Below, one piece after another: positions 25,956-35,053 of a stretch of 64,000 nt of DNA (position 1 is the stretch's first letter; the number at the start of each line of letters is the position of its first letter). The stretch lies in contig JBAZNU010000008.1 of the NCBI GenBank assembly GCA_041649015.1, forward strand, positions 62,001 to 126,000. Direction: 5' to 3'. Source of the DNA: Ignavibacteria bacterium. GTDB lineage: Bacteria; Bacteroidota; Ignavibacteria; Tepidaquicellales; Tepidaquicellaceae. A model generated the notes under the pieces. The model ran no database searches. It worked only from the letters and a program-made list of their open reading frames with translations, and had not been told where the DNA came from. The translations under genes were made by a program, and so were the position numbers.

Positions 25956-26966
25956 ATGAAAAGACAAATTGCAGCATTTGCTGCTATAGCAATGATATCC
26001 ATTGCATTAATTTCGTGCGAAAACAGTGTTATTAATAATAATACCCCGATCCCTCAAGATAACTTCTTATTCAACGTTTGGGATTATTCTGAAACACATT
26101 ATTTTGTTGATACTTTGTACAGACGTTCTTTTACGGAGTATTACAGGGATAGTATGACAACTTATTTAATTTCGAATTCAATAATTGAAAGCCCCACGCA
26201 GCCGCTTGAAGTTTGGGTTCAGTGTGATGTCACAATTGCGGAAAAAAGATTTTGTGTCGGTAAAGTTATGCTTGGGGAACGACCGCCGCAGGGATATGAC
26301 ACATCTGTTACAAATCCTGAGACTGTAATGGGTGAAAAGTTTGCGGGTTATTTCAGGAAATTAGGACCTTCGGAATATTATCACAATAATCTTGCAGGGT
26401 TTATCGGTTTGAATATTTCGGTTCCCGAAAACTATCATGTGGGTGTGGTTTACAGGAATTATTCTAATCAAATGTTTGGAAAGGGTTTTATTGAATCACT
26501 TCCGACAGATACGATTGTATTGAAACTGGTAAAGGTTGATAATCAAAGTCCGGATTTAACACCGCTTGCGTGGAAACTGAAGATGAAGAATGTTTATAAG
26601 ATTCCATATACAAATCTACAAAATTCAACAACAATAAAAACAGGGTTCAATGAGAATAATGTTTACCGCGATACAATCACAGGCTATACAACTCCACTGA
26701 TAACTATGCTAAAGCTTGACAAGGTTAATAACACAACATTATTACCACCGCCTGATGGAAAGTTTGATTGGTTGAACGGAAAAACAATTTTCCCTGCAGA
26801 GGGTTATTTGGTTTTTCCTACGCTCGAACCGTTTGGAAGGGATTTGCCTTTGTCGCCTAATGATTCCAATTATTGCTATTTTGAAATTTATTCAATGAGG
26901 AAAACTAGTGCCCAAATTAGTCACAAATCAATTTATTATGCAATTAAAGGCAACGCGGTTTATTAA
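25956..26966 (+). CDS. Putative lipoprotein of unknown function
   Basis: The ATG at 25956 is chosen over an in-frame TTG at 25947, giving 336 residues. The signal peptide ends in a lipobox, IALISCEN, so the Cys near residue 22 should be lipidated. The mature protein is polar and beta-rich (DNFLFNVWDYSETHYFVDTL; NLAGFIGLNISVPENYHVGVVYRN; PYTNLQNSTTIKTGFNENNVYRDT). There is no sorting domain, the only member of the plus-strand island without one. Position between T9SS genes suggests a related surface role, but no family is recognised. Confidence 0.7.
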   Translation: MKRQIAAFAAIAMISIALISCENSVINNNTPIPQDNFLFNVWDYSETHYFVDTLYRRSFTEYYRDSMTTYLISNSIIESPTQPLEVWVQCDVTIAEKRFCVGKVMLGERPPQGYDTSVTNPETVMGEKFAGYFRKLGPSEYYHNNLAGFIGLNISVPENYHVGVVYRNYSNQMFGKGFIESLPTDTIVLKLVKVDNQSPDLTPLAWKLKMKNVYKIPYTNLQNSTTIKTGFNENNVYRDTITGYTTPLITMLKLDKVNNTTLLPPPDGKFDWLNGKTIFPAEGYLVFPTLEPFGRDLPLSPNDSNYCYFEIYSMRKTSAQISHKSIYYAIKGNAVY

Positions 26967-27010
26967 TGTAATAAAAGAAGTTCTTAAAATTTAGAATAGA
27001 GTTATTTGAG

Positions 27011-29065
27011 ATGAAAAATATATTTATAGTTTTGATAATGCTTGCGGCGATTAACTCAAATGCTCAGTGGGAACAGTGTGATGGTCCGCGCGGAGGCTAT
27101 CTCCGTGTTTATACCCTTGCCATAAAGGGAAACAGTATTTTTATGGGCACAGATTTTGATGGTGTATCTTATACTACAAATAACGGAGCGAGCTGGATAC
27201 AAACTTCTTTAAATAATAAAACTGTATATTCTCTTGCCATAAGCGGAGATAATATCTTTGCCGGGACACAGGAGGGTGTCTATCTCTCGACAAATAACGG
27301 AATAATTTGGACACAAACTGCATTGAATAATTATGAAGTTCCATCACTTGCGGTATCAGGAAATAATATATTTGCGGGGACACTTTCCGGCTTTTATAAA
27401 TCAACAAATAACGGATTGACTTGGACACAAACCTCATTGAATAATGTTTCTATACGTTCCTTAGCCGTTAGTGGAAATAATATTTTTGCGGGTACAAGCG
27501 ATAGCGGCGTTTATCTCTCTGCTGATAATGGAATGAATTGGACACATACATCTTTAGATAATAAACTTGTTTATTCCATTTTGGCAAATGGGAATAATAT
27601 CTTTGCAGGAACTTGGTATAACGGCATCTACTTTTCCTCAGATAACGGAGCAAGCTGGACACAAACTTCACTAAATAATAAAACTGTTCGTTCTCTTATA
27701 GCACTTGGCAATTATGTTTTTGCAGGGACGGAACAAAGCGGTATTTATTGTTCAACTAATAATGGTGCAAGCTGGACTCAAACTGACTTGAATAATAAGG
27801 ACGTTATTTCATTTGCCGTGAGCGGAACTAATGTTTTTGCGGGAACTGATGGATTTGGAACATATTTCCCTACAAATTACGGAGCAAACTGGATTCAAAC
27901 TGCTGTGAATAGGCATAGTATTTTTTCCTTGTCATCAACAGGTGGTATTCTGTTTGCAGGAGTAGATAAGTATCCTCCGGGTTACGGCGGCGTTCACATC
28001 TCAACAAATAATGGTGGAAACTGGTATCAAACTCCACTTAATAATGAAAATATTTCTTGCATTGCTGTAAACGGAAATAAAATATATGCAGGAACTTATG
28101 CAGATCCTTATCCTTCTTATTATTGTATTTATATTTCTTTAAATAACGGCTCAAGCTGGGCGCAATGTGCTTTGACAGGAAAAAATATACTTTCACTTAC
28201 AGCATTCGGAAATTACGTTATTGCGGGAACACAATTAAACGGTGTTTATCTTTCGAATAATAACGGCAATACTTGGACTCAAACCGGGTTGTTTAATCAA
28301 AGCGTTATCTCATTTGCACGAATGGTGAATTATGTTTTTGCAGGGACGCAAGACAGCGGGGTGTATATATCCACAGATAATGGCGCAAGCTGGGCTCAAA
28401 CGGAATTGAATGATAAACAGGTTTACTCTCTTGCCGTCAACGGAAATAATATTTTTGCAGGGACGCGGTTTAATGGCGTTTATCTCTCAACGAATAACGG
28501 TTCAAGCTGGACTCAAACTGCTTTGAATAATCAGGATGTCTCTTCTCTTGCTGTCAGCGGAAATTACATCTTTGCTGCGGCAAATAATTCTGAATCGGGG
28601 TCCAGCAGCGTTTATCTATCGACAAATAACGGAGTAAACTGGACTGAAAAAAATCAGGGATTTATCAATCTTCGGTATCTGCACATATATAATTTATTAA
28701 TCGCTGATAATTACATATTTGCAGGGACCTGGAACTATTCAGTCTGGCGACGCTCTCTTTCCGAAATCATAGGAATACAGAGCATGGGAACGAAAATACC
28801 TAATTCATTTTCATTGTCCCAGAACTATCCCAACCCGTTTAATCCGAGAACAGTTATCAGCTTTCAGCTTCCAGCGGTCAGTGATGTGATGCTAAAGGTT
28901 TATGATGTTACAGGGAAGGAAATTGCGACGCTCGTGAATGCAAGGCTACATCCGGGAACGTATAATACTACGTTCGATGGTAGCGGACTAAATAGCGGAG
29001 TGTATTTTTATAAATTAAGTATGAGTGATTTTTCAGAGACGAAGAGAATGCTGCTGATAAAATAA
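27011..29065 (+). CDS. Large secreted propeller-repeat protein with T9SS sorting domain
   Basis: 684 residues. Signal peptide about 1-19 (ending INSNAQ). Residues 30-590 are about 14 tandem repeats of 38-41 residues with consensus SLAVSGNNIFAGT, GVYLSTNNG, then WTQTALNNK, variously mutated. The repeats are similar at DNA level too. More than one propeller, or a large one, is expected. The end of the array (EKNQGFINLR ... SVWRRSLSEI) is shared with the 22317 and 35054 genes. The sorting domain is a cassette copy with altered GTYNTTFDGSG, ending ETKRMLLIK. Likely surface-exposed binding or scaffold protein. Confidence 0.84.
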   Translation: MKNIFIVLIMLAAINSNAQWEQCDGPRGGYLRVYTLAIKGNSIFMGTDFDGVSYTTNNGASWIQTSLNNKTVYSLAISGDNIFAGTQEGVYLSTNNGIIWTQTALNNYEVPSLAVSGNNIFAGTLSGFYKSTNNGLTWTQTSLNNVSIRSLAVSGNNIFAGTSDSGVYLSADNGMNWTHTSLDNKLVYSILANGNNIFAGTWYNGIYFSSDNGASWTQTSLNNKTVRSLIALGNYVFAGTEQSGIYCSTNNGASWTQTDLNNKDVISFAVSGTNVFAGTDGFGTYFPTNYGANWIQTAVNRHSIFSLSSTGGILFAGVDKYPPGYGGVHISTNNGGNWYQTPLNNENISCIAVNGNKIYAGTYADPYPSYYCIYISLNNGSSWAQCALTGKNILSLTAFGNYVIAGTQLNGVYLSNNNGNTWTQTGLFNQSVISFARMVNYVFAGTQDSGVYISTDNGASWAQTELNDKQVYSLAVNGNNIFAGTRFNGVYLSTNNGSSWTQTALNNQDVSSLAVSGNYIFAAANNSESGSSSVYLSTNNGVNWTEKNQGFINLRYLHIYNLLIADNYIFAGTWNYSVWRRSLSEIIGIQSMGTKIPNSFSLSQNYPNPFNPRTVISFQLPAVSDVMLKVYDVTGKEIATLVNARLHPGTYNTTFDGSGLNSGVYFYKLSMSDFSETKRMLLIK

Positions 29066-29172
29066 GTTTAATCTTTGAGAAACGGTCGGGTTAATAATTT
29101 GAACCACATTTTTATGTTTTGATAATAACATTTTATAGTTACTTTTGAGTAATTATACTTTTTGATTTAGTT

Positions 29173-30780
29173 ATGAAAAAGTTGCCGTTTTATTTTTATG
29201 TGTTATTATTGATACTTTTTCAACAAAGCATCTTATTGCCTCAATACCAGAGTTATAAAATTAATCCACCCGGAAAGAGTTTTTTTGGAGAGTCGAGTTT
29301 AAAGATAAATCCTAAGAATACAAATCAGATAGTTGCCGGTATAATGGCAAGCTACACTCCTCTAACGGGGATAATGGGTTACTGCTACAGCACTAACAGC
29401 GGATTAACATGGGGCAGCGCTCCCATGACTTGTTCTTTTGCTCAACCCGGATCTGACCCGATAATAATAGTGGATACGCTTGGAAATTTTTATTATATCT
29501 GCTGTGCAAACTGGGGAGTATCCGGTCCAAACCTTGACAAGCTGCTTATATTTAAATCGACAAACGGCGGAGAAAATTGGGACGGCGGTACAGCGTTTGC
29601 TCAAATGGCTCCGCAGTTGGATGATATGCCCAATGCCTGCATGGATATGTCGCACGGTCAGTATGGAAATAATATTTATGTTACGTGGTCTTTGTACGAC
29701 GGGTATCCGAGCAATGATCCAAATGACAGCTGTTATGTAGCGTTTTGCCGTTCGACCGATGGAGGTGTAACCTTTAGTAATCCTATTCATATTTCAAGAG
29801 TAGCCGGAACTTCGAAGGTTGACAACTCATCACCCGAGGGAGTTTGTCCTTGTACGGGTCCGAATAGCGAAGTATATGCTGTTTGGCCTTTAAACGAAAA
29901 GGTGATGTTTAACCGTTCGACTAATGCCGGAGTTAACTGGCTTCAGAATGATATATATGTTTGTGATCAGGTTGGCGGTTGGACAGGAATAAATTATACG
30001 TCTGCAAACTGGTCACCTGCCGCATCCTGCGATATTTCAGAATCTCAATACAGAGGGAACATATATATTTGTTTTGCAGATACAAAAAGCGGAGCAAACG
30101 ACAAAGATATTTGGTTTGTGAAATCCACTAATCAGGGAAACAACTGGAGTGTACCAAAACGTGTTAATAATGACGGAGCAGGAAATGATCAGAGACTGCC
30201 CTGGATGTGTGTTGACAAGGCTACAGGATACATCTGGATATTTTTCTATGATTCTCGTTACAATGCGTTGTCAATGTCTAATCCATTCATAGCACGTTCA
30301 ACAGACGGAGGAGATACTTTTCAGAATGTCAGATTAAGTACTTTAAATTTATATAATGGGTTTGCCTTCGGCGAATACATGGGGCTTGACGCTTTTGACA
30401 ACAAGGTAAGACCCTTATGGTCATTGCCTTCAGCAAATTACAACGTTCAGAGCTACGTTACTATAATAGATACTTTTTATTCAGTTGCGATTAACAATGT
30501 AAACGGTGAAATTCCTTCAGAGTTTTCATTGTCCCAGAATTATCCGAACCCGTTTAATCCGAGAACAGTTATCAGCTTTCAGCTTCCCACGGTCAGTGAT
30601 GTGATGCTAAAGGTTTATGATGCTACAGGGAAGGAAATTGCGACACTTGTGAATGAAAGGCTACAGCCTGGAACGTATGAAACTACGTTCGATGGTAGCG
30701 GACTAAATAGCGGGGTATATTTTTATAAATTGACTACTGATGGGTTTTCAGAGACAAAGAGGATGATATTATTAAAATAA
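29173..30780 (+). CDS. Secreted sialidase-like (Asp-box) protein with T9SS sorting domain
   Basis: 535 residues; signal peptide about 1-24. The body has several Asp-box-like turns: STNSGLTWG, STNGGENWD, STDGGVTFS, STNAGVNWL, STNQGNNWS and STDGGDTFQ. They are spaced more widely (50-70 residues) than in neighbouring propellers, and strands such as VYAVWPL and YICFADTKSG resemble the six-bladed sialidase/exo-alpha-sialidase superfamily. The full catalytic set (Arg triad, Tyr/Glu nucleophile) cannot be confirmed, so hydrolase activity is uncertain. The sorting domain is a cassette copy with PTVSDVM and VYDATGKEIATL, ending ETKRMILLK. It converges on the minus-strand block 12 nt away. Confidence 0.78.
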   Translation: MKKLPFYFYVLLLILFQQSILLPQYQSYKINPPGKSFFGESSLKINPKNTNQIVAGIMASYTPLTGIMGYCYSTNSGLTWGSAPMTCSFAQPGSDPIIIVDTLGNFYYICCANWGVSGPNLDKLLIFKSTNGGENWDGGTAFAQMAPQLDDMPNACMDMSHGQYGNNIYVTWSLYDGYPSNDPNDSCYVAFCRSTDGGVTFSNPIHISRVAGTSKVDNSSPEGVCPCTGPNSEVYAVWPLNEKVMFNRSTNAGVNWLQNDIYVCDQVGGWTGINYTSANWSPAASCDISESQYRGNIYICFADTKSGANDKDIWFVKSTNQGNNWSVPKRVNNDGAGNDQRLPWMCVDKATGYIWIFFYDSRYNALSMSNPFIARSTDGGDTFQNVRLSTLNLYNGFAFGEYMGLDAFDNKVRPLWSLPSANYNVQSYVTIIDTFYSVAINNVNGEIPSEFSLSQNYPNPFNPRTVISFQLPTVSDVMLKVYDATGKEIATLVNERLQPGTYETTFDGSGLNSGVYFYKLTTDGFSETKRMILLK

Positions 30781-30792
30781 CTGGGTATGCTT

Positions 30793-31602
30793 TTATCTTA
30801 TAAGAACCATCTTTTTGGTTTCGGGTATCCCATCGACTATTAACTGATAAAAATAAGTACCGCTCGATAAATTTTCCGAAGACAGATTTATTTTGTATTC
30901 TCCCTGAGACTGCATACCCTTTGACATTGTTTTCATTTCTCTGCCGGCAATATCATAAATTATCAATGTCACTACAGCATTCTTATTTAGCTTGTACTCA
31001 ATCGTAGTCGCAGGATTAAACGGGTTCGGATAGTTTTGTTTTAATTCATAGTCCTGTACGGATGTGTTATTGTTTGCTATACCTACAGTGTGAAATGTCG
31101 TAGAGAATACGTTTATTTTGTTGTTCTCCCAATTCCATAAAATGAGTTCCAGATAATTATCATCGTCTATATCCAGCAAAACAAGGCTTGAACCAATCAT
31201 ATTAGAAGGATAATTAAACTCAGTAATAATTGCTCCGTCAGTACCGCTTTTAAACCAAACCTTAGAATTAGGATATCTGTCGAATCTAAGAAAATCGAAA
31301 ACACCATCATTGTTGAAATCCATGTATTGTGCAGACGGAAACTCAACAAAATTAGGGAAGAACAAGCTTTCTGAAGTGTCTGTTTGAATTGAATATTTTA
31401 GTGCATGAGAGTTTCCATCATAAACCTTATAAGTATGAGTAGAATTGTTAATCAGGACAATTTCATACACGTTGTTATTTTCAAATTTAGCGAGGCTTAC
31501 TAAATCTAATCCGCTTGGATTTTCAAATTCAAGCGTAAAGCTTCCTTGTCCATAAATCGGAAGAGCAATTGCGAACACAATAATCGTAATTAAATGTTTC
31601 AT
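30793..31602 (-). CDS. Secreted FG-GAP/VCBS-like protein with T9SS sorting domain
   Basis: 269 residues; signal peptide about 1-19 (ending PIYGQ). The short mature part has calcium-loop-like segments YMDFNNDGVFDFLRFD and LLDIDDDNYLELILWN typical of FG-GAP/VCBS repeats, probably too few for a full propeller. The sorting domain (YELKQNYPNPFNPATTIEYKLNK ... ETKKMVLIR) differs in sequence from the plus-strand cassette. It is the last gene of the minus-strand block, ending 12 nt from the converging 29173 gene. Confidence 0.78.
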   Translation of the reverse strand: MKHLITIIVFAIALPIYGQGSFTLEFENPSGLDLVSLAKFENNNVYEIVLINNSTHTYKVYDGNSHALKYSIQTDTSESLFFPNFVEFPSAQYMDFNNDGVFDFLRFDRYPNSKVWFKSGTDGAIITEFNYPSNMIGSSLVLLDIDDDNYLELILWNWENNKINVFSTTFHTVGIANNNTSVQDYELKQNYPNPFNPATTIEYKLNKNAVVTLIIYDIAGREMKTMSKGMQSQGEYKINLSSENLSSGTYFYQLIVDGIPETKKMVLIR

Positions 31603-31689
31603 GACAGTTCACTTTCTTTTAGCAAATGTTTTAAAAATTAATATTATTTCCTTTTATTTTTAATGATCTAATTTATCGTCAAAATATGA

Positions 31690-33153
31690 CTATCTCACAA
31701 GTATCATCTTCTTTGTTTCGAGAAAATTTCCTGCTTTCAGCTTGTAAAAATAGACACCGCTTGGATATCCGCTTGCGTTCCAGTCAACGGAATATGTTCC
31801 CGCATTGAGACGTTCATTTACAAGTGTAGCAACTTCTTTACCTGTAACGTCGAATATTTTCAACGTTGATAAACCGGCAACAGACAATTGAAAACTAATC
31901 TTAGTCACAGGATTAAATGGATTCGGGTAATTTTGACTCAATGAATAACCTGAAAGTGTTTCCGCACTTATATTCATTATACCCGTTACAGCAGGATTAG
32001 TATATATACCTCCTGAGTTGTAATAAGTACTGTTGCCGAAACCGCCCCATGCAATCATTTTATTCCCCGTCCAAACAGCCGAATGATGCCAGCGTGCATT
32101 TGGTGCATTAAGGTCTGTCATGTTTGTCCAAGTATCTGTTACAGGGTCATAAATTCCTCCGTTATTGTAATAAACAGAGCCGTTATACCCGCCCCAAACT
32201 ATCATTTTACTTCCAGTCCAGATTGCCGTATGCCAGTCCCTGCCGGTTGGAGCATTTACTGTTGAAACAGGTATCCATGTATCAGATGCGGGGTCGTAAA
32301 TATCGCCGGTATTGTAATAAACTGTATTTGCATACCCGCCCCACACAATCATTTTACTTCCCGTCCAGACAGCAGTGTGCCAGATTCTGCCTGTCGGAGC
32401 GTTGCTCGTTGATATTGTAGTCCATGTATCTGCCGCAGGGTCGTAAGCAGCGCCTGTATTATAATAGTTAGTAACGTTGTACCCTCCCCATACAATCATT
32501 TTGTTACCCGTCCAGACTGCAGTATGGTATTGTCTTCCCGAAGGTGCATTAGTTATTGAAGTTTGAGTCCACGTATTTGTTAAAGGATCAAACTGTCCGC
32601 CGGTATTCAAGTAGGTTCCGTTATAACCGCCCCAAACAACCATCTTATTGCCCGTCCAGATTGCAACAGGGTTGTTCCCGCCGGCAGGGGAATTTGTTGT
32701 ACTTGTAGTCGTCCATATATCAGCAGCGGGATCATAAACTCCACCCGAATTCAAGTAACTTCCATTTAAATTTCCTCCCCAGACTACCATCTTCGTACCA
32801 GTCCAGACTCCTATATGAGCAATGCGTGCAGTCGGTACACCTGTTAATGAAGTAGGAGTCCAGGTATCTGTTGATAAGTTATAAACTCCTCCCGTATTTG
32901 TTGACGCTGAGGAACCTCCTGTACCACCCCATACAATAAAGTTTGTGCCGGTCCAGACAGCAGAGTGGCGTTCACGTGCGGTAGGGGCGTTAGTTAATGA
33001 AGTTGAAGTCCAGGATTCCTGAGAAAAACAATTCTTCATCAAGAAAGTGTAACACAATGGTGTTGGGGCAATCTGTGCAATTATAAATGAGGTAACTAAA
33101 ATAAAATATTTTATTTTACCTGAAGAACGCGGAAGTTGTCTAAAACTCGTCAT
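31690..33153 (-). CDS. Secreted kelch-repeat protein with T9SS sorting domain
   Basis: 487 residues. A long basic N-terminus precedes the hydrophobic signal segment (about 15-45). Seven to eight kelch repeats of about 49 residues follow, each with the elements ARHHSAVWTG, KMIVWGGY, then YYNTGGIYDP and DTWT, enough for one beta-propeller. The repeats are highly alike at DNA level (about 147 bp period). The sorting domain (YSLSQNYPNPFNPVTKISFQLSVAGLS ... ETKKMILVR) is closer to that of the 21097 gene than to the main cassette. Probably surface-exposed; ligand unknown. Confidence 0.84.
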   Translation of the reverse strand: MTSFRQLPRSSGKIKYFILVTSFIIAQIAPTPLCYTFLMKNCFSQESWTSTSLTNAPTARERHSAVWTGTNFIVWGGTGGSSASTNTGGVYNLSTDTWTPTSLTGVPTARIAHIGVWTGTKMVVWGGNLNGSYLNSGGVYDPAADIWTTTSTTNSPAGGNNPVAIWTGNKMVVWGGYNGTYLNTGGQFDPLTNTWTQTSITNAPSGRQYHTAVWTGNKMIVWGGYNVTNYYNTGAAYDPAADTWTTISTSNAPTGRIWHTAVWTGSKMIVWGGYANTVYYNTGDIYDPASDTWIPVSTVNAPTGRDWHTAIWTGSKMIVWGGYNGSVYYNNGGIYDPVTDTWTNMTDLNAPNARWHHSAVWTGNKMIAWGGFGNSTYYNSGGIYTNPAVTGIMNISAETLSGYSLSQNYPNPFNPVTKISFQLSVAGLSTLKIFDVTGKEVATLVNERLNAGTYSVDWNASGYPSGVYFYKLKAGNFLETKKMILVR

Positions 33154-33261
33154 ATTAAATGCATTTGATTACCTTAAAATAATAATAAATTTTAATTTTG
33201 AATATACATCAAAATTTATTTTATTGACATTTAAAACACTATCTCTAAAAATATCTTACAA

Positions 33262-34989
33262 CTACCTCAAAAGCATCATCTTTCGCGTTTCAAGAAAACC
33301 GTCCGTCACCATCCTGTAAAAATACACTCCGCTTGATATATAACTCGCATCCCATTCAGTAACATACGTACCTGCAGCAAGTCTTTCATTTACAAGCACT
33401 GCCACCTCTTTTCCTGTCACATCAAAAACCGAAATTTTTACTTCCGTACTCTTTGGAATCGCAAATTCAATCTTCGTTAATGGATTAAAAGGATTCGGAT
33501 AGTTCTGGAGCAATTTAAAATCACTTTGTATTTCATGCGATAAATTGCCTGCAAAAGTGACTATAGAATTTTTGAATAAATAATTTCCGATATTGTTATC
33601 CCAGTTGCTTACTGCAAAATCAGGGTCATGTGTATATATTGCATTAATAGTCATATTTGTGCCGTTAGGCGGAGGAGTTCCAAAACTTACCCAGCCGTTT
33701 TCAAGGTCAAAGCAAAACTGGTTTAATGGTATTGTATCATTCCCGAAAATTACACTTAAAAGTTTTTGCACCGGATTTTTGGGGAGATAAAAAAGTTTTT
33801 TAACTCCATTACCTGTAAACTCAGTATTGAGAGTGTCAAATCCGTCATGGTCGTAATCTGCTGCAACGATCGTTTCAACAACACTGTTTGTTGCTGAAGT
33901 CCATTGGGGGGTCGGAGAGAATGTTCCGGCCGAGTTAACATAAATATAGCATGCTGTCCACCAAGCGCCGCAAATTAAATCGCAATAGTTGTCATTGTTA
34001 ATATCGCAAAGATTTATTCCGGAACCGTATCCGGAAAAATTCGAAGTCCAAAAGGGAGTTGGATTCATTGTCCCCGAATTGTTTTTATATATTTTGAACT
34101 TTCCGCTTCCTCCCATTTGGTCGTTATCAGATATGGCGAGATCAAGCCAGCCGTCATTATCTACGTCGTTAACAAACAATGAATTTGAATACTGGCTTGC
34201 ATCCTGCGAAGTCCAGATTGGCATTCGCCCTATTGAATCACCGTAATTTTTGTAAATTTTACTCGGTCCTCGCTCGCAGCAAAATACCAAATCCAGCCTG
34301 CCGTCTTTATCAAAATCAGACCAGTTTACGTCCATTCCATAACCTTGATCTAAACTTGTCCATGATGGAAGCGTTTCAATAACTCCGTTATTATTATAAT
34401 AAATTCTCTGTTTATCGATTTTTTGCTCATAACTCTCCCCGCATGCAGCAGCAAGGTCAAGGTCACCGTCACCGTCCGCGTCACCAAATGCACAACTGAA
34501 CGTGTATAGGGAATCTTGCGAAATCCATGACGGATTTTGAGAAAGAGTTCCGTTGTTATTCAAATAAATTTTTAACTTTCCTTTTTGGGAAAATCCCGCC
34601 TGTCCAATGTAAACAGATACGGCAACATCGGGATATCCGTCTTTGTTTATATCACCAATTGATAATTGTGCGTTATAGTCAATATCATTGGATTGCCAAC
34701 TTGGTGTGAAAGGGAAATTCCCTCCTGTATTGTAATAGACGACAACTTTCTGCCTCGACATATCATTGCCCTTTGCTACAACAAGGTCAACCCATCCATC
34801 CCCGTTTATATCTGCCCAGCCGCATCCTGTATCATAACCCGCATCAGTTGAAGTCCATATCGGAGTTGTAGGGAAAAAAACCTGTGCTATGGTTATATTG
34901 TTAATAAGAACTGAAAAAACCATAGAAAACAAAGCTATACTAAATAACTTAATTAACTTTCTCATTTGTGTATTATTTGTTTTATTCAT
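33262..34989 (-). CDS. Secreted FG-GAP/VCBS-repeat protein with T9SS sorting domain
   Basis: 575 residues. Signal segment about 10-36. Residues 45-400 hold about seven repeats with calcium-binding-type loops: DINGDGWVDLVVA, DINKDGYPDVAVS, DADGDGDLDLAAA, DFDKDGRLDLVFC, DVDNDGWLDLAIS, DINNDNYCDLICG. They alternate with TPSWTSQD-type connecting strands, typical of integrin-like FG-GAP propellers. A separate region follows, then the sorting domain (LLQNYPNPFNPLTKIEFAIPKSTEVKISVFDVTGK ... ETRKMMLLR), the same sub-type as in the next minus-strand gene. Start ATG 34989; the ATG at codon 9 is an alternative. Confidence 0.85.
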   Translation of the reverse strand: MNKTNNTQMRKLIKLFSIALFSMVFSVLINNITIAQVFFPTTPIWTSTDAGYDTGCGWADINGDGWVDLVVAKGNDMSRQKVVVYYNTGGNFPFTPSWQSNDIDYNAQLSIGDINKDGYPDVAVSVYIGQAGFSQKGKLKIYLNNNGTLSQNPSWISQDSLYTFSCAFGDADGDGDLDLAAACGESYEQKIDKQRIYYNNNGVIETLPSWTSLDQGYGMDVNWSDFDKDGRLDLVFCCERGPSKIYKNYGDSIGRMPIWTSQDASQYSNSLFVNDVDNDGWLDLAISDNDQMGGSGKFKIYKNNSGTMNPTPFWTSNFSGYGSGINLCDINNDNYCDLICGAWWTACYIYVNSAGTFSPTPQWTSATNSVVETIVAADYDHDGFDTLNTEFTGNGVKKLFYLPKNPVQKLLSVIFGNDTIPLNQFCFDLENGWVSFGTPPPNGTNMTINAIYTHDPDFAVSNWDNNIGNYLFKNSIVTFAGNLSHEIQSDFKLLQNYPNPFNPLTKIEFAIPKSTEVKISVFDVTGKEVAVLVNERLAAGTYVTEWDASYISSGVYFYRMVTDGFLETRKMMLLR

Positions 34990-35053
34990 ACTGTTTTAAA
35001 CTCATGCTCTAATCGCATTTTGTTCTCACATCTTACTTCTCACATCTTACATA

